Positions 41,301 to 51,354 of a stretch of 64,000 bases of DNA are shown here, piece by piece. Position 1 is the first letter of the stretch. Each line of letters begins with the position of its first letter. Where the stretch lies: NCBI RefSeq assembly GCF_016904885.1, contig NZ_JADWYI010000001.1:9109224-9173223 (forward strand), given 5' to 3'. A program made the position numbers and the translations under genes. The notes beneath the pieces were generated by a model. The model had not been told where the DNA came from. It saw only the letters and a program-made list of their open reading frames with translations, and did no database searches. The stretch comes from Archangium primigenium. Its GTDB lineage: Bacteria; Myxococcota; Myxococcia; Myxococcales; Myxococcaceae.

Positions 41301-44300
41301 ATGTCCCCGACGCGTGTGTCCCTCTCCGGAGTCCTCCTCGCCGTCCTGCTGCTGGCGGGCTGCCAGCGCGACCCCGCGCCCCAGCCGCCGCCCCCCGAGA
41401 AGATCCAGGGCCCGCCGCCCGAGGCGTCCCCGGTCCCCTCCCCGGTCGCGACGCCCGAGCCGCTCCCGGCGCGCCAGGCGCCCCGGGTGACGCCGCCGCC
41501 CGCCTTCGCCCAGGCGGGCCTCACCATGCCCACCACCCTCGCGGGCACGCCGGACCCGGGCAGCGTGGACGTGCCCGCCCTGCAGGACGCCGTGGCCGAC
41601 CCCGTGCGGATGACGGAGCAGGACATCGAGAAGCTGCGCGCCGACGCCCGGCAGCGCGCCTGGGAGCGGGGTGTCACCTTCCCGTCCTCCTCCAGCCCCG
41701 GCGCCCCGGCGGGTGAGCCCGCCCGGAGCGGCTCCCTGAGCAACTTCGGCTCCGCCCAGGCGGAGGCGCTGGGCGGACCGGAGGACATGGCGATGCCCGC
41801 GGAGGAGGCCGAGCGAGACGCCCCCCGCCAGGCGCCGCCTCCACCGCCGCCGCCCGCCCCGGCCGCCGCGCCCCGGCCGAGCGCCCCGGCCGCCGCCGCC
41901 CCCCAGGAGGACTTCGCGAGCGCGGCCGAGGCCCCGGCGCGCGCGGAGCGCCCCGTCATGAGGCAGCAGCGGCGGGAGATCATCCAGATCATCAAGGGAA
42001 GCGCGGGGGGCTCGCTGGGGGGCCTGGCCGGAGGCCCGGGCGGCGGAGGCGAGCCCGCGAAGAAGCGGGCCTCGAAGAACGAGGCCGCGAGGAACGAGGC
42101 CCCGGAGAAGGGGGGCCGGACCGTGCTGCCCCGGGTGGAGTCGGCGCCCCGCATGGCCAAGGTGCTGGTGCAGGACACCCAGGGCCGCTACCAGCCGCTG
42201 CAGGCGCGCGAGGTGCGGGTGGTGACGTACGTGCAGGGCCCGCGCGCGCGCACCGTGGTGGACTACCTCTTCGAGAACGACAGCGACCGCGCGCTGGAGG
42301 GGACTTTCTACTCGCCCCTGCCCGGCGGCGCGACCGTGGCGGGCTTCGCGCTGTACTCGGGCGCCCAGGTGGTGACGTCGCCCTCGCTCTTCCAGTCCTC
42401 GCGGCTGTTGCCCCCGCTCGGGGACACGCGGGACATGACGCGGCTCGCGGCGGCGGCCCCGCCCGGTGACGGCAAGCAGCCCTGGGGCGAGCCGCAGGAG
42501 GCACGCGTCGTCGAGCAGAAGCGCGCGCGCCAGGTCTACGAGGACGTGGTGCGCCAGAACGTGGACCCGGCGCTGGTGGAGTGGGCGGGCGGCTCCACGT
42601 TCAGCGCGCGCGTCTTCCCGCTGCCGCCCCGCTCGCTCAAGCGCGTGGTCATCGCCTACGAGCAGACGCTCGTCTTCGACGGCGAGCGCCTGCGCTACAC
42701 GTGGACCCTGCCGCCAGGCGCGGGCAAGGCGCTCAAGGTCTCCGCGCGCGTGCACGTGGACCCCCAGCACACGGACACGGTGACGGTGGCTCCCCAGACG
42801 CGTGAGTCCGCCCGGCGCGGCCCGTGGCGCGAGTGGGACTGGGCCTCGCTGCAGGGGGACGGCGCGCTGGACGTGGCGATCACGCCCAAGAGCCCCGAGG
42901 CGGACACCCTGGTGGGCGTGGATGCCGCGGGCCTGCCCGGGCCGGCCTTCTTCTCGCGCGTGCGGCTGCCCGAGCGGCTCACCGCCGCCGCCCCCGCCGC
43001 CCCCACGGGCCGCGCGGTGCTGGTGGTGGACACCTCGCTGTCGGCCGAGGAGGGCAATGCCTGGACGCTGCAGGGCGCGCTCCTGCGGGCGCTCTTGGAG
43101 AAGGACGAGAGCCTGAGCGAGTACGCGGTGCTGCTCTTCGACGTGCGGCCCCGCTGGCTGCACGGCACGGGCTTCCGGCGCAACACCCCCGAGGCCCGCC
43201 AGGAGACGTTCGCCGAGCTGGAGCGCGTCTTCCTGGAAGGCGCCTCGCACGTGGACGGCATGCTCACGGAGCTGGACACGGCGAGCCGGGGCTGGCTCAA
43301 GCCCGCGGCGGCCAACGAGCGGGTGACGGCCTTCCTGCTGTCCGACGGCAACGTCACCTGGGGCCAGAGCCACGTGGACGCGCTCGTCTCGCGCCACCCG
43401 GTGGCCGAGACGCTGCGCTGGGTGAGCTACCGCTTCGGCGAGTCGGCGGTGAACCAGGACCTGTTCGACGCCCTGGCGCGCTCGGGCCGGGGCCGGGTGG
43501 TCAACGTGCTGTCCGGCGCCGAGGTGGACGCGGCGGCGCGCGCGCACCGCCTGGGCGCGGTGGCGCTCGCGCGGGTGGCGGTGAAGGGGCCGGGCAGCGG
43601 CGCGGGGGCCAAGGATCTGGTGGTCTCGGGCCGGCCGCACCTGGTCTTCCCGGGCCAGGAGCTGCGCGTGGCCGGACGGCTGCCGCGCTACGCCCCGGTG
43701 TCCCTGGAGGTGGTGACGCGCGTGGGCGACGAGGAGCGCGTGCTGGAGGTGCCCCTGCGCGTGCCCGAGGGCCCCGGCGGAGACACGTTCGCGCCCCGCG
43801 CCTGGGCGGAGCTGTTCGTCTCCCGGCTCATCGCGCTGGAGGATCCGAAGCTCGATTCCATGATCGTCGCGCTCAGCCAGCACTACCGGCTGACCAACGC
43901 GCGCGCGTCCATGCTCGTGCTCGAGTCCGAGGCGGACTACAAGCGCTACGCCATCGCCAACGAGCAGCAGGACCTGGGGGACCTGGACGCCTTGCAGGCG
44001 AAGCTCCAGGACCAGCGGCGCGACGAGCTGTTGGGGCTCTCCCTCACGGGCGTGCCCGAGTCGGGGCTCGCGCTGCTCAAGACGCTGGGCGAGCGGCAGG
44101 CGGAGCTCGGCACGCGCATCCAGGCCCAGCCCCTGCGCGACGAGCCCTACGCGGGCGGAGACAAGCGCCTGGCGGCGGAGCTCGCGTACCGCAAGGCACG
44201 GCGGGCCAACAAGGACGACGTGCTGGTGTACGAGGCGGTGGCGCGCCAGCGGGCCTTCGCCGGGGACACCTGGGGCGCGGTGCGCGCGCTCTCCTCGCCC

Positions 44301-45098
44301 GTGGAGCTGCGGCCCCGGGACGCCGAGGCCCTGCGGCTGGTGGGCTATGGCCTGCTCGCGCTCGGCCAGTACGCGGCCGCCACGGAGCTCTTCGAGCACG
44401 TGCGGCTCACCCGCCCCTTCGAGCCCCAGGCCTACCTGGAGGAGGCGCTCGCGCTGGACGCGGCGGGCCGACCCGCGGAGGCCGCGCGCGACTGGGAGAT
44501 CGTCCTCGCGCGCGACTGGCCCCGGCACTCCCGCGAGGTGAAGACGGTGGCCGCCTGGCACTACGCGCGGCTGCTCGCGGCGCTGGCCAAACACCCCCGG
44601 CTCCAGAAGCAGAGCGAGGCGCTCCAGGCCCGGCTGCTCCAGGTGAGCGAGGGGCTGGGCAAGGGCGCCGCGGGCCTCCTCGACTACCAGCTCACCACGC
44701 ACTGGAACGTGGACTCGACGGACATCGACCTGTGGGTGGTGGAGCCCAGCGGGGAGAAGTGCGCCTATGACAACAAGCGCACGCGCCTGGGCGGCGAGCT
44801 GTACTGGGACATCACCGATGGCCTGGGCCCGGAGCTGTACCACGCGCGCAAGGCGTGGCCGGGCCCCTACCACGTGCTGGTGCACTACTACGGCAGCCGC
44901 TCCCAGCGGGGCGTGGTGCCCACGGCGCTCCTGCTGGTGACGGACCGCCACGTCTTCGGCCAGGAGGACACGTACGACCGGCGCTTCCAGCTGCGCATCC
45001 TCCCCAACGAGAAGGCCTACCTGCTCCTGCGGCGCGAGGAGCTGGTGGCGGGCAAGGGCGAGGTGACGCCCGCCAGCCACCCCCAGAAGCCGCGCTGA
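41301..45098 (+). CDS. large VIT/vWA/TPR/DUF2135 lipoprotein
   Basis: A 1265-residue surface lipoprotein. The lipobox is LLAGC (residues 18-22). Residues 25-275 are a Pro/Ala/Gly/Glu-rich low-complexity spacer. The VIT domain follows at about 284-420 ([20 protein letters not shown]). A von Willebrand A domain starts near 570 with the MIDAS motif DTSLS. Helical repeats (about 940-1100) resemble TPRs ([20 protein letters not shown]). The C-terminus (about 1130-1240) is a DUF2135-like beta domain ([20 protein letters not shown]). Such proteins are thought to act in surface adhesion or metal-dependent binding. The gene is full length without frameshifts. Confidence 0.88.
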   Translation: MSPTRVSLSGVLLAVLLLAGCQRDPAPQPPPPEKIQGPPPEASPVPSPVATPEPLPARQAPRVTPPPAFAQAGLTMPTTLAGTPDPGSVDVPALQDAVADPVRMTEQDIEKLRADARQRAWERGVTFPSSSSPGAPAGEPARSGSLSNFGSAQAEALGGPEDMAMPAEEAERDAPRQAPPPPPPPAPAAAPRPSAPAAAAPQEDFASAAEAPARAERPVMRQQRREIIQIIKGSAGGSLGGLAGGPGGGGEPAKKRASKNEAARNEAPEKGGRTVLPRVESAPRMAKVLVQDTQGRYQPLQAREVRVVTYVQGPRARTVVDYLFENDSDRALEGTFYSPLPGGATVAGFALYSGAQVVTSPSLFQSSRLLPPLGDTRDMTRLAAAAPPGDGKQPWGEPQEARVVEQKRARQVYEDVVRQNVDPALVEWAGGSTFSARVFPLPPRSLKRVVIAYEQTLVFDGERLRYTWTLPPGAGKALKVSARVHVDPQHTDTVTVAPQTRESARRGPWREWDWASLQGDGALDVAITPKSPEADTLVGVDAAGLPGPAFFSRVRLPERLTAAAPAAPTGRAVLVVDTSLSAEEGNAWTLQGALLRALLEKDESLSEYAVLLFDVRPRWLHGTGFRRNTPEARQETFAELERVFLEGASHVDGMLTELDTASRGWLKPAAANERVTAFLLSDGNVTWGQSHVDALVSRHPVAETLRWVSYRFGESAVNQDLFDALARSGRGRVVNVLSGAEVDAAARAHRLGAVALARVAVKGPGSGAGAKDLVVSGRPHLVFPGQELRVAGRLPRYAPVSLEVVTRVGDEERVLEVPLRVPEGPGGDTFAPRAWAELFVSRLIALEDPKLDSMIVALSQHYRLTNARASMLVLESEADYKRYAIANEQQDLGDLDALQAKLQDQRRDELLGLSLTGVPESGLALLKTLGERQAELGTRIQAQPLRDEPYAGGDKRLAAELAYRKARRANKDDVLVYEAVARQRAFAGDTWGAVRALSSPVELRPRDAEALRLVGYGLLALGQYAAATELFEHVRLTRPFEPQAYLEEALALDAAGRPAEAARDWEIVLARDWPRHSREVKTVAAWHYARLLAALAKHPRLQKQSEALQARLLQVSEGLGKGAAGLLDYQLTTHWNVDSTDIDLWVVEPSGEKCAYDNKRTRLGGELYWDITDGLGPELYHARKAWPGPYHVLVHYYGSRSQRGVVPTALLLVTDRHVFGQEDTYDRRFQLRILPNEKAYLLLRREELVAGKGEVTPASHPQKPR

Positions 45099-45105
45099 GC
45101 GCGAG

Positions 45106-45438
45106 TCACGCCGGGCCGAGGATGAGGCGCAGCTCCGCGAGCAGCTCCTTCTCCTCGGCCTGGAGCTCGCCGTCACTGGCGATGAGGGCCTGGATCGCCT
45201 CGAAGACCTCGTCCGAGCGGCCCTGGAGCAGCGCCAGGTCCGGCGCGGGGGGCGGCGTGCCCTGCTCCAATGACTTCTTGAGGGCACTCAGCTCCGACTC
45301 CGGGACCCCCCAGCTCCGGGCCGAGCCCAGGATGACGCCCGCCTCGCGCGGGTCCACCCGCCCGTCGCTCTGCGCGAGCTGCAGCATCACCTTGAGCACC
45401 TCGATGTTGAAGAGATCGTCCGCGCTGAGCCTGGCCAT
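45106..45438 (-). CDS. TerB-like helical domain protein
   Basis: A 110-residue soluble protein of the TerB/tellurite-resistance helical type. The two helical repeats MLQLAQSDGRVDPREAGVIL and IQALIASDGELQAEEKELLA each carry the Asp-Gly turn characteristic of TerB. In full TerB proteins these bind metal or membrane phospholipids; role here unknown. It is convergent with the vWA gene (7 bp between stops). Upstream lies the longest gene-free gap of the window. Confidence 0.72.
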   Translation of the reverse strand: MARLSADDLFNIEVLKVMLQLAQSDGRVDPREAGVILGSARSWGVPESELSALKKSLEQGTPPPAPDLALLQGRSDEVFEAIQALIASDGELQAEEKELLAELRLILGPA

Positions 45439-45979
45439 GGAGGGCCCTCCTTCCCGGGAGCCTCGCTTTTCCCGGGCCCGGCCGCCATGCCCTTCTCTCT
45501 CGCGCGGCCGACACTTTGGATGTCACCGGGTCCACACTTCCCGGCTCCGCATGTCCACCACCCGCGCGGCCCCCGGGGCGCGGCCCCGCCCACACTTCAC
45601 GTAAAGCCTCCCTTCCCGGCAATCCCTCTCACGCGGCGGCGGGGGTTTCACCGGGAAGAAAGGACATACGGGGTGCGGCCGCAGCCCCGCCAGCCAGGAA
45701 AGAGCCTGACAAGCCTCGCGGCGGCGCGACGAAGTCTGTGTTCACCGGGCTCCATTCGGGCGCGGCTTTCGCTGGGAGATGGGCTCCTTCGGGAGTCTCC
45801 GCCGAGGGGAACGGACTTTTCCACCGCCGCGGCGAGTCCCGGGCGGTTGAGCAATGAATGGCGCTCCTCACCTTGACGGATGGCGGGCGGAGCGTTCTTC
45901 TTGGGTGCAAGGGATTGAGGCATCGGGTGAAGCCAGAGCGTGCTTCGCCGCGCGCCCTTCCCCCGGAAGAGGGGACGCC
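45439..45979. other. 541-bp gene-free divergent region
   Basis: No convincing gene is seen here on either strand: short frames exist but their codon bias is weak. The right half (45640-45979) is less GC-rich. Two CCCGGG copies (45453-45458 and 45471-45476) flank an A/T-containing stretch. A phrase resembling a c-di-GMP riboswitch core (CACGTAAAGCC near 45598) was checked and rejected for lack of the paired helices. The stretch probably holds the promoters of the TerB-like gene and of the PilZ gene, with a long leader for the latter. Confidence 0.6.
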
Positions 45980-48064
45980 ATGCGTGAACACCAGGAGACC
46001 GCGACGGCAACGGCGCTCGCGGCCGGGACGTACTCAGGCTATTCGTTGCACGCGCACCGGCCCGACCAGGGCATCAATCTCATCCTGTCCCAGCCGGGCA
46101 TCAGCAGCAGCCGGGTGACGCGGCTGAGCCCCACGGCGGTGTGGGCCCTGGCCGAGCCGGGCACCGAGCTGCCCCCGCGCGAGCGCCCGCTGCAGGTGCT
46201 GCTCGACGACAACGGGCGCACCATCGGGCCCTTGCGCGGGGAGATCTTCTGGAGCGACCCCCGCCACCAGAACGCGCCCTTCGGCATCCAGTTCGTGGAC
46301 GTGACGCTGGAGCAGGGTCGGCAGATCCTCTCCGCGCTGGACGTGGCCTCGCGCGAGGGACGCGCCCTGCCCGCCGTGTCGCCGCGCCCCATCGAGGAGG
46401 CGCTGGTGGACCCCGAGCGCATCCGCTCCATCCTCAAGGCCGTGTGCGTGATGAAGCACCAGGGCCTGTTGCGGCAGCTCGGCCGGACGATGCGCGTGTC
46501 CCTGGAGTACTTCGACGTGGAGGGCTCGCAGCTGCACTGGCGGCTGGAGGAGCCGGGCGCGCAGTGGGGGCCCGCGCCGCACGACATCGAGGTGGTGGGC
46601 TACAACTCCGCCTACCGGCTGCGCGTGCCGGCGCGGGCGGTGCGCGGCGAGCGGCTGGTGACGCCCATTCCGCGCCAGCTCTGGCGGGTGCGCCACCGCT
46701 CGCAGCGGCGGGTGCCGGCGCCCCCGGGGCTCCAGGCCCACTTCCACCACCCGCTGTGGCGGGAGCTGGGCGCGCGCGCGTGCGACGTGCTGGACGTGTC
46801 CTTCACCGGCCTGTCGTTGAGCGGCGCGCCGGACGAGCTCGTCTTCCCGGGCCTCATCCTGCGCCCCATGGAGGTGCGCGACGCGCGCGGCGAGTCCCTG
46901 TGGCTGCGCGGCGAGGTGCGCTACGTGGGCGAGACGAACGCGGACGGGCGGCGGATGCTCGGCGTGCAGGTGACGCCCCTGTCCGCCGAGGACGAGACGC
47001 GCTGGGTGCGGCTCGTGTCGCATTGCCTGTGCCCGAACACGCGCGGCGGCGAGGCGTGGCTGGAGCCGCTCTGGGAGCTGCTCGCCGACTCGGGCTACTT
47101 CCAGCTCACGGGCCTGCCCGCCGAGCGCGTGGAGGCCGAGCGCGCCCTCTTCCTGGACACGAGCCGCCGCGCCGCCCAGGCCCCCCAGCTCTTCTGCCAG
47201 ACGGTGTGGCCGTCCGAGCGGGGCGTGGAGGGCACGCTGTCCTCCGTGCGCGCCTACCGCCATGGCTGGCTCATCCACCAGCTCGCCCGGCGCCCCGGCA
47301 AGCCCCCCGGCCACGTGCCCTCGGGTCAAATCCTGCGTGACCTGCACGTGCGCACGCTGGAGCACGCCCAGAGCGACGCGGACTTCCGCTGGCTCATGGC
47401 CTACGCCGGGGAGCACCACCCGCTCTTCGAGCGGCTGCACCTGACGTTCGCCCGCGCGCACGAGGCCAGCGGCGACGCGGCGGTGATGCCCGTGCGCATG
47501 GCCACGCTGCGCAGCGACACGCCGAGCGACGTGGACGCCCCGGGCATCGAGTGCGGCCCGGCCGATGCCGAGGAGCGCGTGGACGTGGCGCTGGAGCTCG
47601 CCCGCATCCGGCCCGCGGCCTACGTGGACGCGCTGGACCTCACGCCCGAGCGGCTGGAGCTCCGGGGCACCGCCGAGGCCTGGCGCGCCGCGGGCCTGGA
47701 GCGCGAGCGGCAGGTGCTGGTGGCGCGCCACGAGGGCCAGGTGGTGGCCGCGGCCCTGGTGGAGCTCGCGCAGGAGGGCGCCACGCTCTCCGGCCTGCTG
47801 GACACCGTGCGCCTCTTCCCGCTCGCGCCGGGGGGCGAGGACACCTTCCCCACCCTGCTCGACGAGGCGCGCGCCTGGTACGCCGCGCGCGAGCGCGCCA
47901 CCTTCACCCTGGTGGTGGAGCGCGAGGAGGACGAGGTCCTCCTGGAGGCCGACAGCCCCCGGCAGTGCCTGTGGCTCCTGTCCGCGCGCCTGCTGCCCGA
48001 GTTCCTGGAGTACGTGAGCGAGGCGACCGTGGGTCGTCTGCCGCCCACGCCCCCCGACGCCTGA
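45980..48064 (+). CDS. PilZ-domain protein, c-di-GMP responsive candidate
   Basis: A 694-residue cytosolic protein. The PilZ signature RxxxR is in RHRSQRRVP (about residue 239) and DxSxxG in DVSFTGLSL (about residue 272), so c-di-GMP binding is likely. The preceding domain (20-220; SRVTRLSPTAVWALA, FGIQFVDVTLEQGRQ) is organised like a YcgR-type N-terminal region or a second, degenerate PilZ. The remaining 400 residues are not recognised; a GNAT-like segment near 380-480 and an Arg-rich helical tail are possible. A ribosome site AGAGGGGA supports the ATG at 45980 over an upstream ATG at 45854. Followed by an oxygenase-like gene after 43 bp. Confidence 0.83.
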   Translation: MREHQETATATALAAGTYSGYSLHAHRPDQGINLILSQPGISSSRVTRLSPTAVWALAEPGTELPPRERPLQVLLDDNGRTIGPLRGEIFWSDPRHQNAPFGIQFVDVTLEQGRQILSALDVASREGRALPAVSPRPIEEALVDPERIRSILKAVCVMKHQGLLRQLGRTMRVSLEYFDVEGSQLHWRLEEPGAQWGPAPHDIEVVGYNSAYRLRVPARAVRGERLVTPIPRQLWRVRHRSQRRVPAPPGLQAHFHHPLWRELGARACDVLDVSFTGLSLSGAPDELVFPGLILRPMEVRDARGESLWLRGEVRYVGETNADGRRMLGVQVTPLSAEDETRWVRLVSHCLCPNTRGGEAWLEPLWELLADSGYFQLTGLPAERVEAERALFLDTSRRAAQAPQLFCQTVWPSERGVEGTLSSVRAYRHGWLIHQLARRPGKPPGHVPSGQILRDLHVRTLEHAQSDADFRWLMAYAGEHHPLFERLHLTFARAHEASGDAAVMPVRMATLRSDTPSDVDAPGIECGPADAEERVDVALELARIRPAAYVDALDLTPERLELRGTAEAWRAAGLERERQVLVARHEGQVVAAALVELAQEGATLSGLLDTVRLFPLAPGGEDTFPTLLDEARAWYAARERATFTLVVEREEDEVLLEADSPRQCLWLLSARLLPEFLEYVSEATVGRLPPTPPDA

Positions 48065-48107
48065 GCCCGTCCCCGTCGCCCCTTTTCCATCCGCCCCGAG
48101 GAGCTTC

Positions 48108-48863
48108 ATGAGCCTGGTCAAAGAGCTGTACGAGCCCTATGTCCTGCCCACCCGCGCCCGTCTCGCGACGGAGGCCGTGGTGCGCCGGCTGGGCGATGGC
48201 TCGCTGGAACCCCACGTGCTGGAGCGCTTCTTCCTCCAGTACCACGCGCTCGGGGTGTACCTCACCGAGCCCCTGGAGAGCTGGGTGCGCCGCGAGGGCC
48301 AGCGCTGCCTCTTCCAGGGCCTGGACGCGCTGGGCAAGGCGCTGCTCGCCCAGGCGCGCCCCGAGGCCCAGCAGCACGTCATGCTCATGGACGACACGCG
48401 GCTGCTCGTGCGGCGCTGGAACCTGCGGCGGCCCTGCACGCTCAACGCCGAGCGGCTGCTCGCGCAGTTCCCCACGGACGCCATGCGCGACTGGCGGCTG
48501 CACGTGGAGGAGACGCTGACGGAGGAGCCGCCGGGGGCGCAGATCGCGCTCGCCTACGAGCTGGGCCACTTCCACCAGACGCTGGGCCCGGTGCTGCTCG
48601 CCCACGTGGCGCGGGCGCTCGGCCGGGAGGCGCTCGACGGGCTCACCTTCCTCAAGGAGAACGCCCAGCCGGCCACCGGGCGCGCCCTCACCCAGGCGCG
48701 GCTGATGGAGGACCTGTTGCGCACCATGCCGGAGAACGCCCAGGTGCTCGCGGAGCGGGGCGCGGGGGTGCTCGACCTCCACCTGCGCTTCCTCGAGGAC
48801 TGTCTGGAGTCCGCCGAGGCGGCGGTCTGGAGTCCGCCGCCCCCGGGCGCCCCGGCGCGCTGA
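48108..48863 (+). CDS. helical hypothetical protein, haem-oxygenase-like fold candidate
   Basis: A 251-residue, fully helical soluble protein. A His-rich segment (AYELGHFHQTLGPVLLAHV, about residues 148-166) and an earlier FFLQYHALGVYLTEP (about 41-55) place Glu/His pairs as in haem-oxygenase-like diiron or haem enzymes, but the ligand spacing is not a clear match. The gene follows the PilZ gene by 43 bp and probably shares its transcript. Possible oxidase or a structural relative; function unknown. Stop is 6 bp from the convergent TPR lipoprotein. Confidence 0.6.
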   Translation: MSLVKELYEPYVLPTRARLATEAVVRRLGDGSLEPHVLERFFLQYHALGVYLTEPLESWVRREGQRCLFQGLDALGKALLAQARPEAQQHVMLMDDTRLLVRRWNLRRPCTLNAERLLAQFPTDAMRDWRLHVEETLTEEPPGAQIALAYELGHFHQTLGPVLLAHVARALGREALDGLTFLKENAQPATGRALTQARLMEDLLRTMPENAQVLAERGAGVLDLHLRFLEDCLESAEAAVWSPPPPGAPAR

Positions 48864-48869
48864 AGGCGG

Positions 48870-50681
48870 CTACGGGCCGCCGAAGAGGGCCTGGGGGTTG
48901 GTGAGGCCGCGCGCGCGCGTGAGCGGCAGGAGGATGTCCTCGGGCGGCGCGTCCGCGGTGAGCAGCAGGGCGCGCACGGCCGTCTCCACCACGTCCTCGG
49001 CGCTCGGGCGCACCATGCCGCGGCGCGCGTCCTCCACCCGGCGCTGGCGGTAGGCGTCGAAGCGCTCCATCACCCGCGCGGCGACGGACTCCATGGCCTT
49101 GTCACCCGACTCCACGCGCAGCTCCGCCTCGCTGCGCAGCTGCACGGGGTCCGCCAGCACGCCCACCTTGTCGTAGGCCTTGTTGGACGAGTCCTCGTGC
49201 ATGGCCGTGTAGTCGCCGGTGTGGGGCGAGGCCGCCGCGGTGTCCTTGCTCAGGTCCACCAGGCGCTCGGTGACGGTGGTCGTGAGGCTCAGCCGGTGCA
49301 GCTCCACGTCATAGGGGTAGTCGGCGTAGACGGGCTCCTCCACCGTGAGGGGCTCGCGGTACCAGCCGTCCCGGCCGCGCTGCACCTCGCGGCGCTGGGC
49401 CTCGGCCGCCTCCTGGACGTTCTCCAGCTTGCGCTCCAGCTCCACCGCGCCCGAGGCCCGGCGCTCGTAGGACTCCTCCTCCTGGCGGCACTGAGGGTTG
49501 CAGCGCGAGGGGTCGCACTCCTTGGGAATGGAGCCGCGCTCGGAGCGGCCGATGGCGTTGGTGCACTCGGACAGCGCGGTGAGGCACGTCTTGCGCTCGC
49601 GGTCGCGGCACGCCCCGGCCACCTCGCGCGCCTGCACCAGCTCGTCCTGGCGCCGCAGGTACTCGCGCAGCGCCATCCCCAGCCGGCGCTCCACCTCCTC
49701 CAGCTTGCGCTCCTCGGCGAGCAGCGCCGTCTCCAGCTCGGTGCGGCGCGGGTTGGGCACCGCCTTGTTCGTCACCACGTAGCGCGTGGACTTCTGCGCC
49801 TGCTCCACCGACTTGACCGGCAGCACGCGCTCGAGCGCCAGGCCCACGCGCACGCCCTCGTGGTCCTTGGAGGCCTCGGTGGTGACGACGCGGATGGGCA
49901 CCTCGTGGGGCAGCAGGGCGGCGAGCCGGCCCGGCGACAGGCGCTGCAGCACGTCCGGCGCGCTCGCCTTGTCCTCGGCCGGCGCCGTCACCACCATGAA
50001 GGCCACCTCGTCCTGGAGCTTGCGCCGCACGAGCTCGGCGCGCTCGCGCGCGGGGGTGACGCCCACCAGCTCCTGGTCCGCGCGCACGTAGGACATGAGC
50101 GCGTTGCCCAGCTTGCCCTCTTCCTCCAGGCGGCTGGCGATGTGGAACCAGCGGCGCGCGGACGCGGTGCGCACGCCCGTCACGCCCTTGAGCGCCGCGG
50201 CGTTCTGCGGGTCCACCGCCAGCACCGCGTCGAACTCGGCGCGGGCCTCCGGCAGCTTGTCCTCCTTGAGCGCCTTCTGGGCCACCGCCACGCGCGCCTC
50301 CAGGTTGTGCTGGAGCGCCTCGGCCGCCGCGGCGCTGTCCTCGTCGAGCTCCCGCGCGCGCACGAGCAGGGGCGTGGCGCCGGCCAGGTCCCCCTCGGCG
50401 CGCCGGGCCTCGGCGGCGGCGAGCACCTCGGCGCTCCACGCGCGGCGCATGTCGCGCAGCTTCAGCTTGGCCTCCGAGTCCCCGGGCTCCGCGGCGAGCG
50501 CGCGCTGGTAGGCGGCCTCCGCCTGGGCCCACTGCCGCTGGCTGGTGAGCGTGTCGCCCTCCTTCAGGGCGCGGGCGAAGGTCGTGCACCCCACCGCGGC
50601 GAGCAGGGCGCAAAGCGACAAGGCGAGCAGCGCCCCTCGGCGGGCGGGGGCGGACGGGGCGTCAGAAGAGAGCGATCGCAC
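48870..50681 (-). CDS. TPR-containing lipoprotein
   Basis: A 603-residue envelope protein. The signal (residues 1-32) ends in the lipobox AAVGC. TPR-like helices occupy about 35-200 (WAQAEAAYQRALAAEPGDSE and ARAEFDAVLAVDPQNAAALK). A middle region (200-330) is followed by a coiled coil (about 320-470) with a small cysteine cluster (CDPSRCNPQC near residue 400), which may form disulfides. The last 150 residues contain a barrel- or docking-like stretch. GTG start, no better ATG nearby. No catalytic activity expected; probably a scaffold or assembly lipoprotein of the cell envelope. Confidence 0.82.
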   Translation of the reverse strand: MRSLSSDAPSAPARRGALLALSLCALLAAVGCTTFARALKEGDTLTSQRQWAQAEAAYQRALAAEPGDSEAKLKLRDMRRAWSAEVLAAAEARRAEGDLAGATPLLVRARELDEDSAAAAEALQHNLEARVAVAQKALKEDKLPEARAEFDAVLAVDPQNAAALKGVTGVRTASARRWFHIASRLEEEGKLGNALMSYVRADQELVGVTPARERAELVRRKLQDEVAFMVVTAPAEDKASAPDVLQRLSPGRLAALLPHEVPIRVVTTEASKDHEGVRVGLALERVLPVKSVEQAQKSTRYVVTNKAVPNPRRTELETALLAEERKLEEVERRLGMALREYLRRQDELVQAREVAGACRDRERKTCLTALSECTNAIGRSERGSIPKECDPSRCNPQCRQEEESYERRASGAVELERKLENVQEAAEAQRREVQRGRDGWYREPLTVEEPVYADYPYDVELHRLSLTTTVTERLVDLSKDTAAASPHTGDYTAMHEDSSNKAYDKVGVLADPVQLRSEAELRVESGDKAMESVAARVMERFDAYRQRRVEDARRGMVRPSAEDVVETAVRALLLTADAPPEDILLPLTRARGLTNPQALFGGP

Positions 50682-50916
50682 CGGGGCATCTTCGGGGAAA
50701 GCCCTCGGAGGACGAAGCGTTCAATCCACGCCCGCCCGCTCTCCGGGCCACCGGGAGGCCGTCCCGCGCTCGGGACTTCTGGGCCGGAGTAGCGCGGCCC
50801 GAGCCCCTCCATCCCCTGGTTTTCACTCGGGAATGAGGCCTGGCACTGGGGCGTATGCACTCCATCTCCCCACCACCGGTGGGGACCGACATCTATAGAG
50901 AGGAGAAAGCAGCGAC

Positions 50917-51159
50917 ATGGCCTGTCCACCCCCCAAGCCCAATCCCACCGCGTTGCGCCTGCCGATGTGGGCCGAGAACCACCGCGTCGAGGACTACCGC
51001 AACGTCAACTGCCGGTCCTACGGACGGTGCATCGACACGGCCGTCCGCGAGGACTGGGAGGGCTTCACGTGTCGGAAGTGCCCCCTGTTCCACCAGGACG
51101 CGGCGCCCCGGGCGGATGTTTTCGCTTTTGATCAGCCCGCCGACAACGGCCGTCCGTAA
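50917..51159 (+). CDS. small cysteine-rich (Cys4) protein
   Basis: An 80-residue protein with four cysteines in two pairs, NCRSYGRC and TCRKC (about residues 31-38 and 52-55), besides an N-terminal Cys3. The layout fits a small zinc- or disulfide-bound domain. It has a strong ribosome site (AGAGGAGAA, 50899-50907). The protein starts with a Pro-rich stretch and no signal peptide. Similar small proteins recur in myxobacterial genomes from memory, function unknown. Convergence: none; it lies between the TPR lipoprotein promoter and the HD gene. Confidence 0.65.
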   Translation: MACPPPKPNPTALRLPMWAENHRVEDYRNVNCRSYGRCIDTAVREDWEGFTCRKCPLFHQDAAPRADVFAFDQPADNGRP

Positions 51160-51354
51160 TCCGTCGAAGCCAGACGCCTCGCGGCCCAATCCCTCCAGGT
51201 GTGCACCAGCGCACGGTGGGAGGTGGGACGGACCCCTTCGCGCGCGGGCAAGTGCCTCCCGCCCGACGTCCGCGTCCGCTCGCCCTCCCCGTGCCCTGGT
51301 TTTTCCAGCCTCACCGCCGCACCTTCCTCCCGTCACACGAGGGGGGGAGGCACC

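Noticed and set aside
45590-45625. Sequence reminiscent of a c-di-GMP (GEMM) riboswitch core before the PilZ gene
   Set aside because: Only the CACGTAAAGCC phrase matches; the preceding GGGCAAACC-type element, GNRA tetraloop helix and second helix are absent.
45516-45876. Short plus-strand reading frames in the 541-bp gap
   Set aside because: Weak codon bias, no ribosome site and overlapping frames of equal quality; more likely non-coding.
50832-50860. Possible sigma-54 promoter (TGGCAC near 50834)
   Set aside because: The -12 element TTGC is not found at the required spacing.
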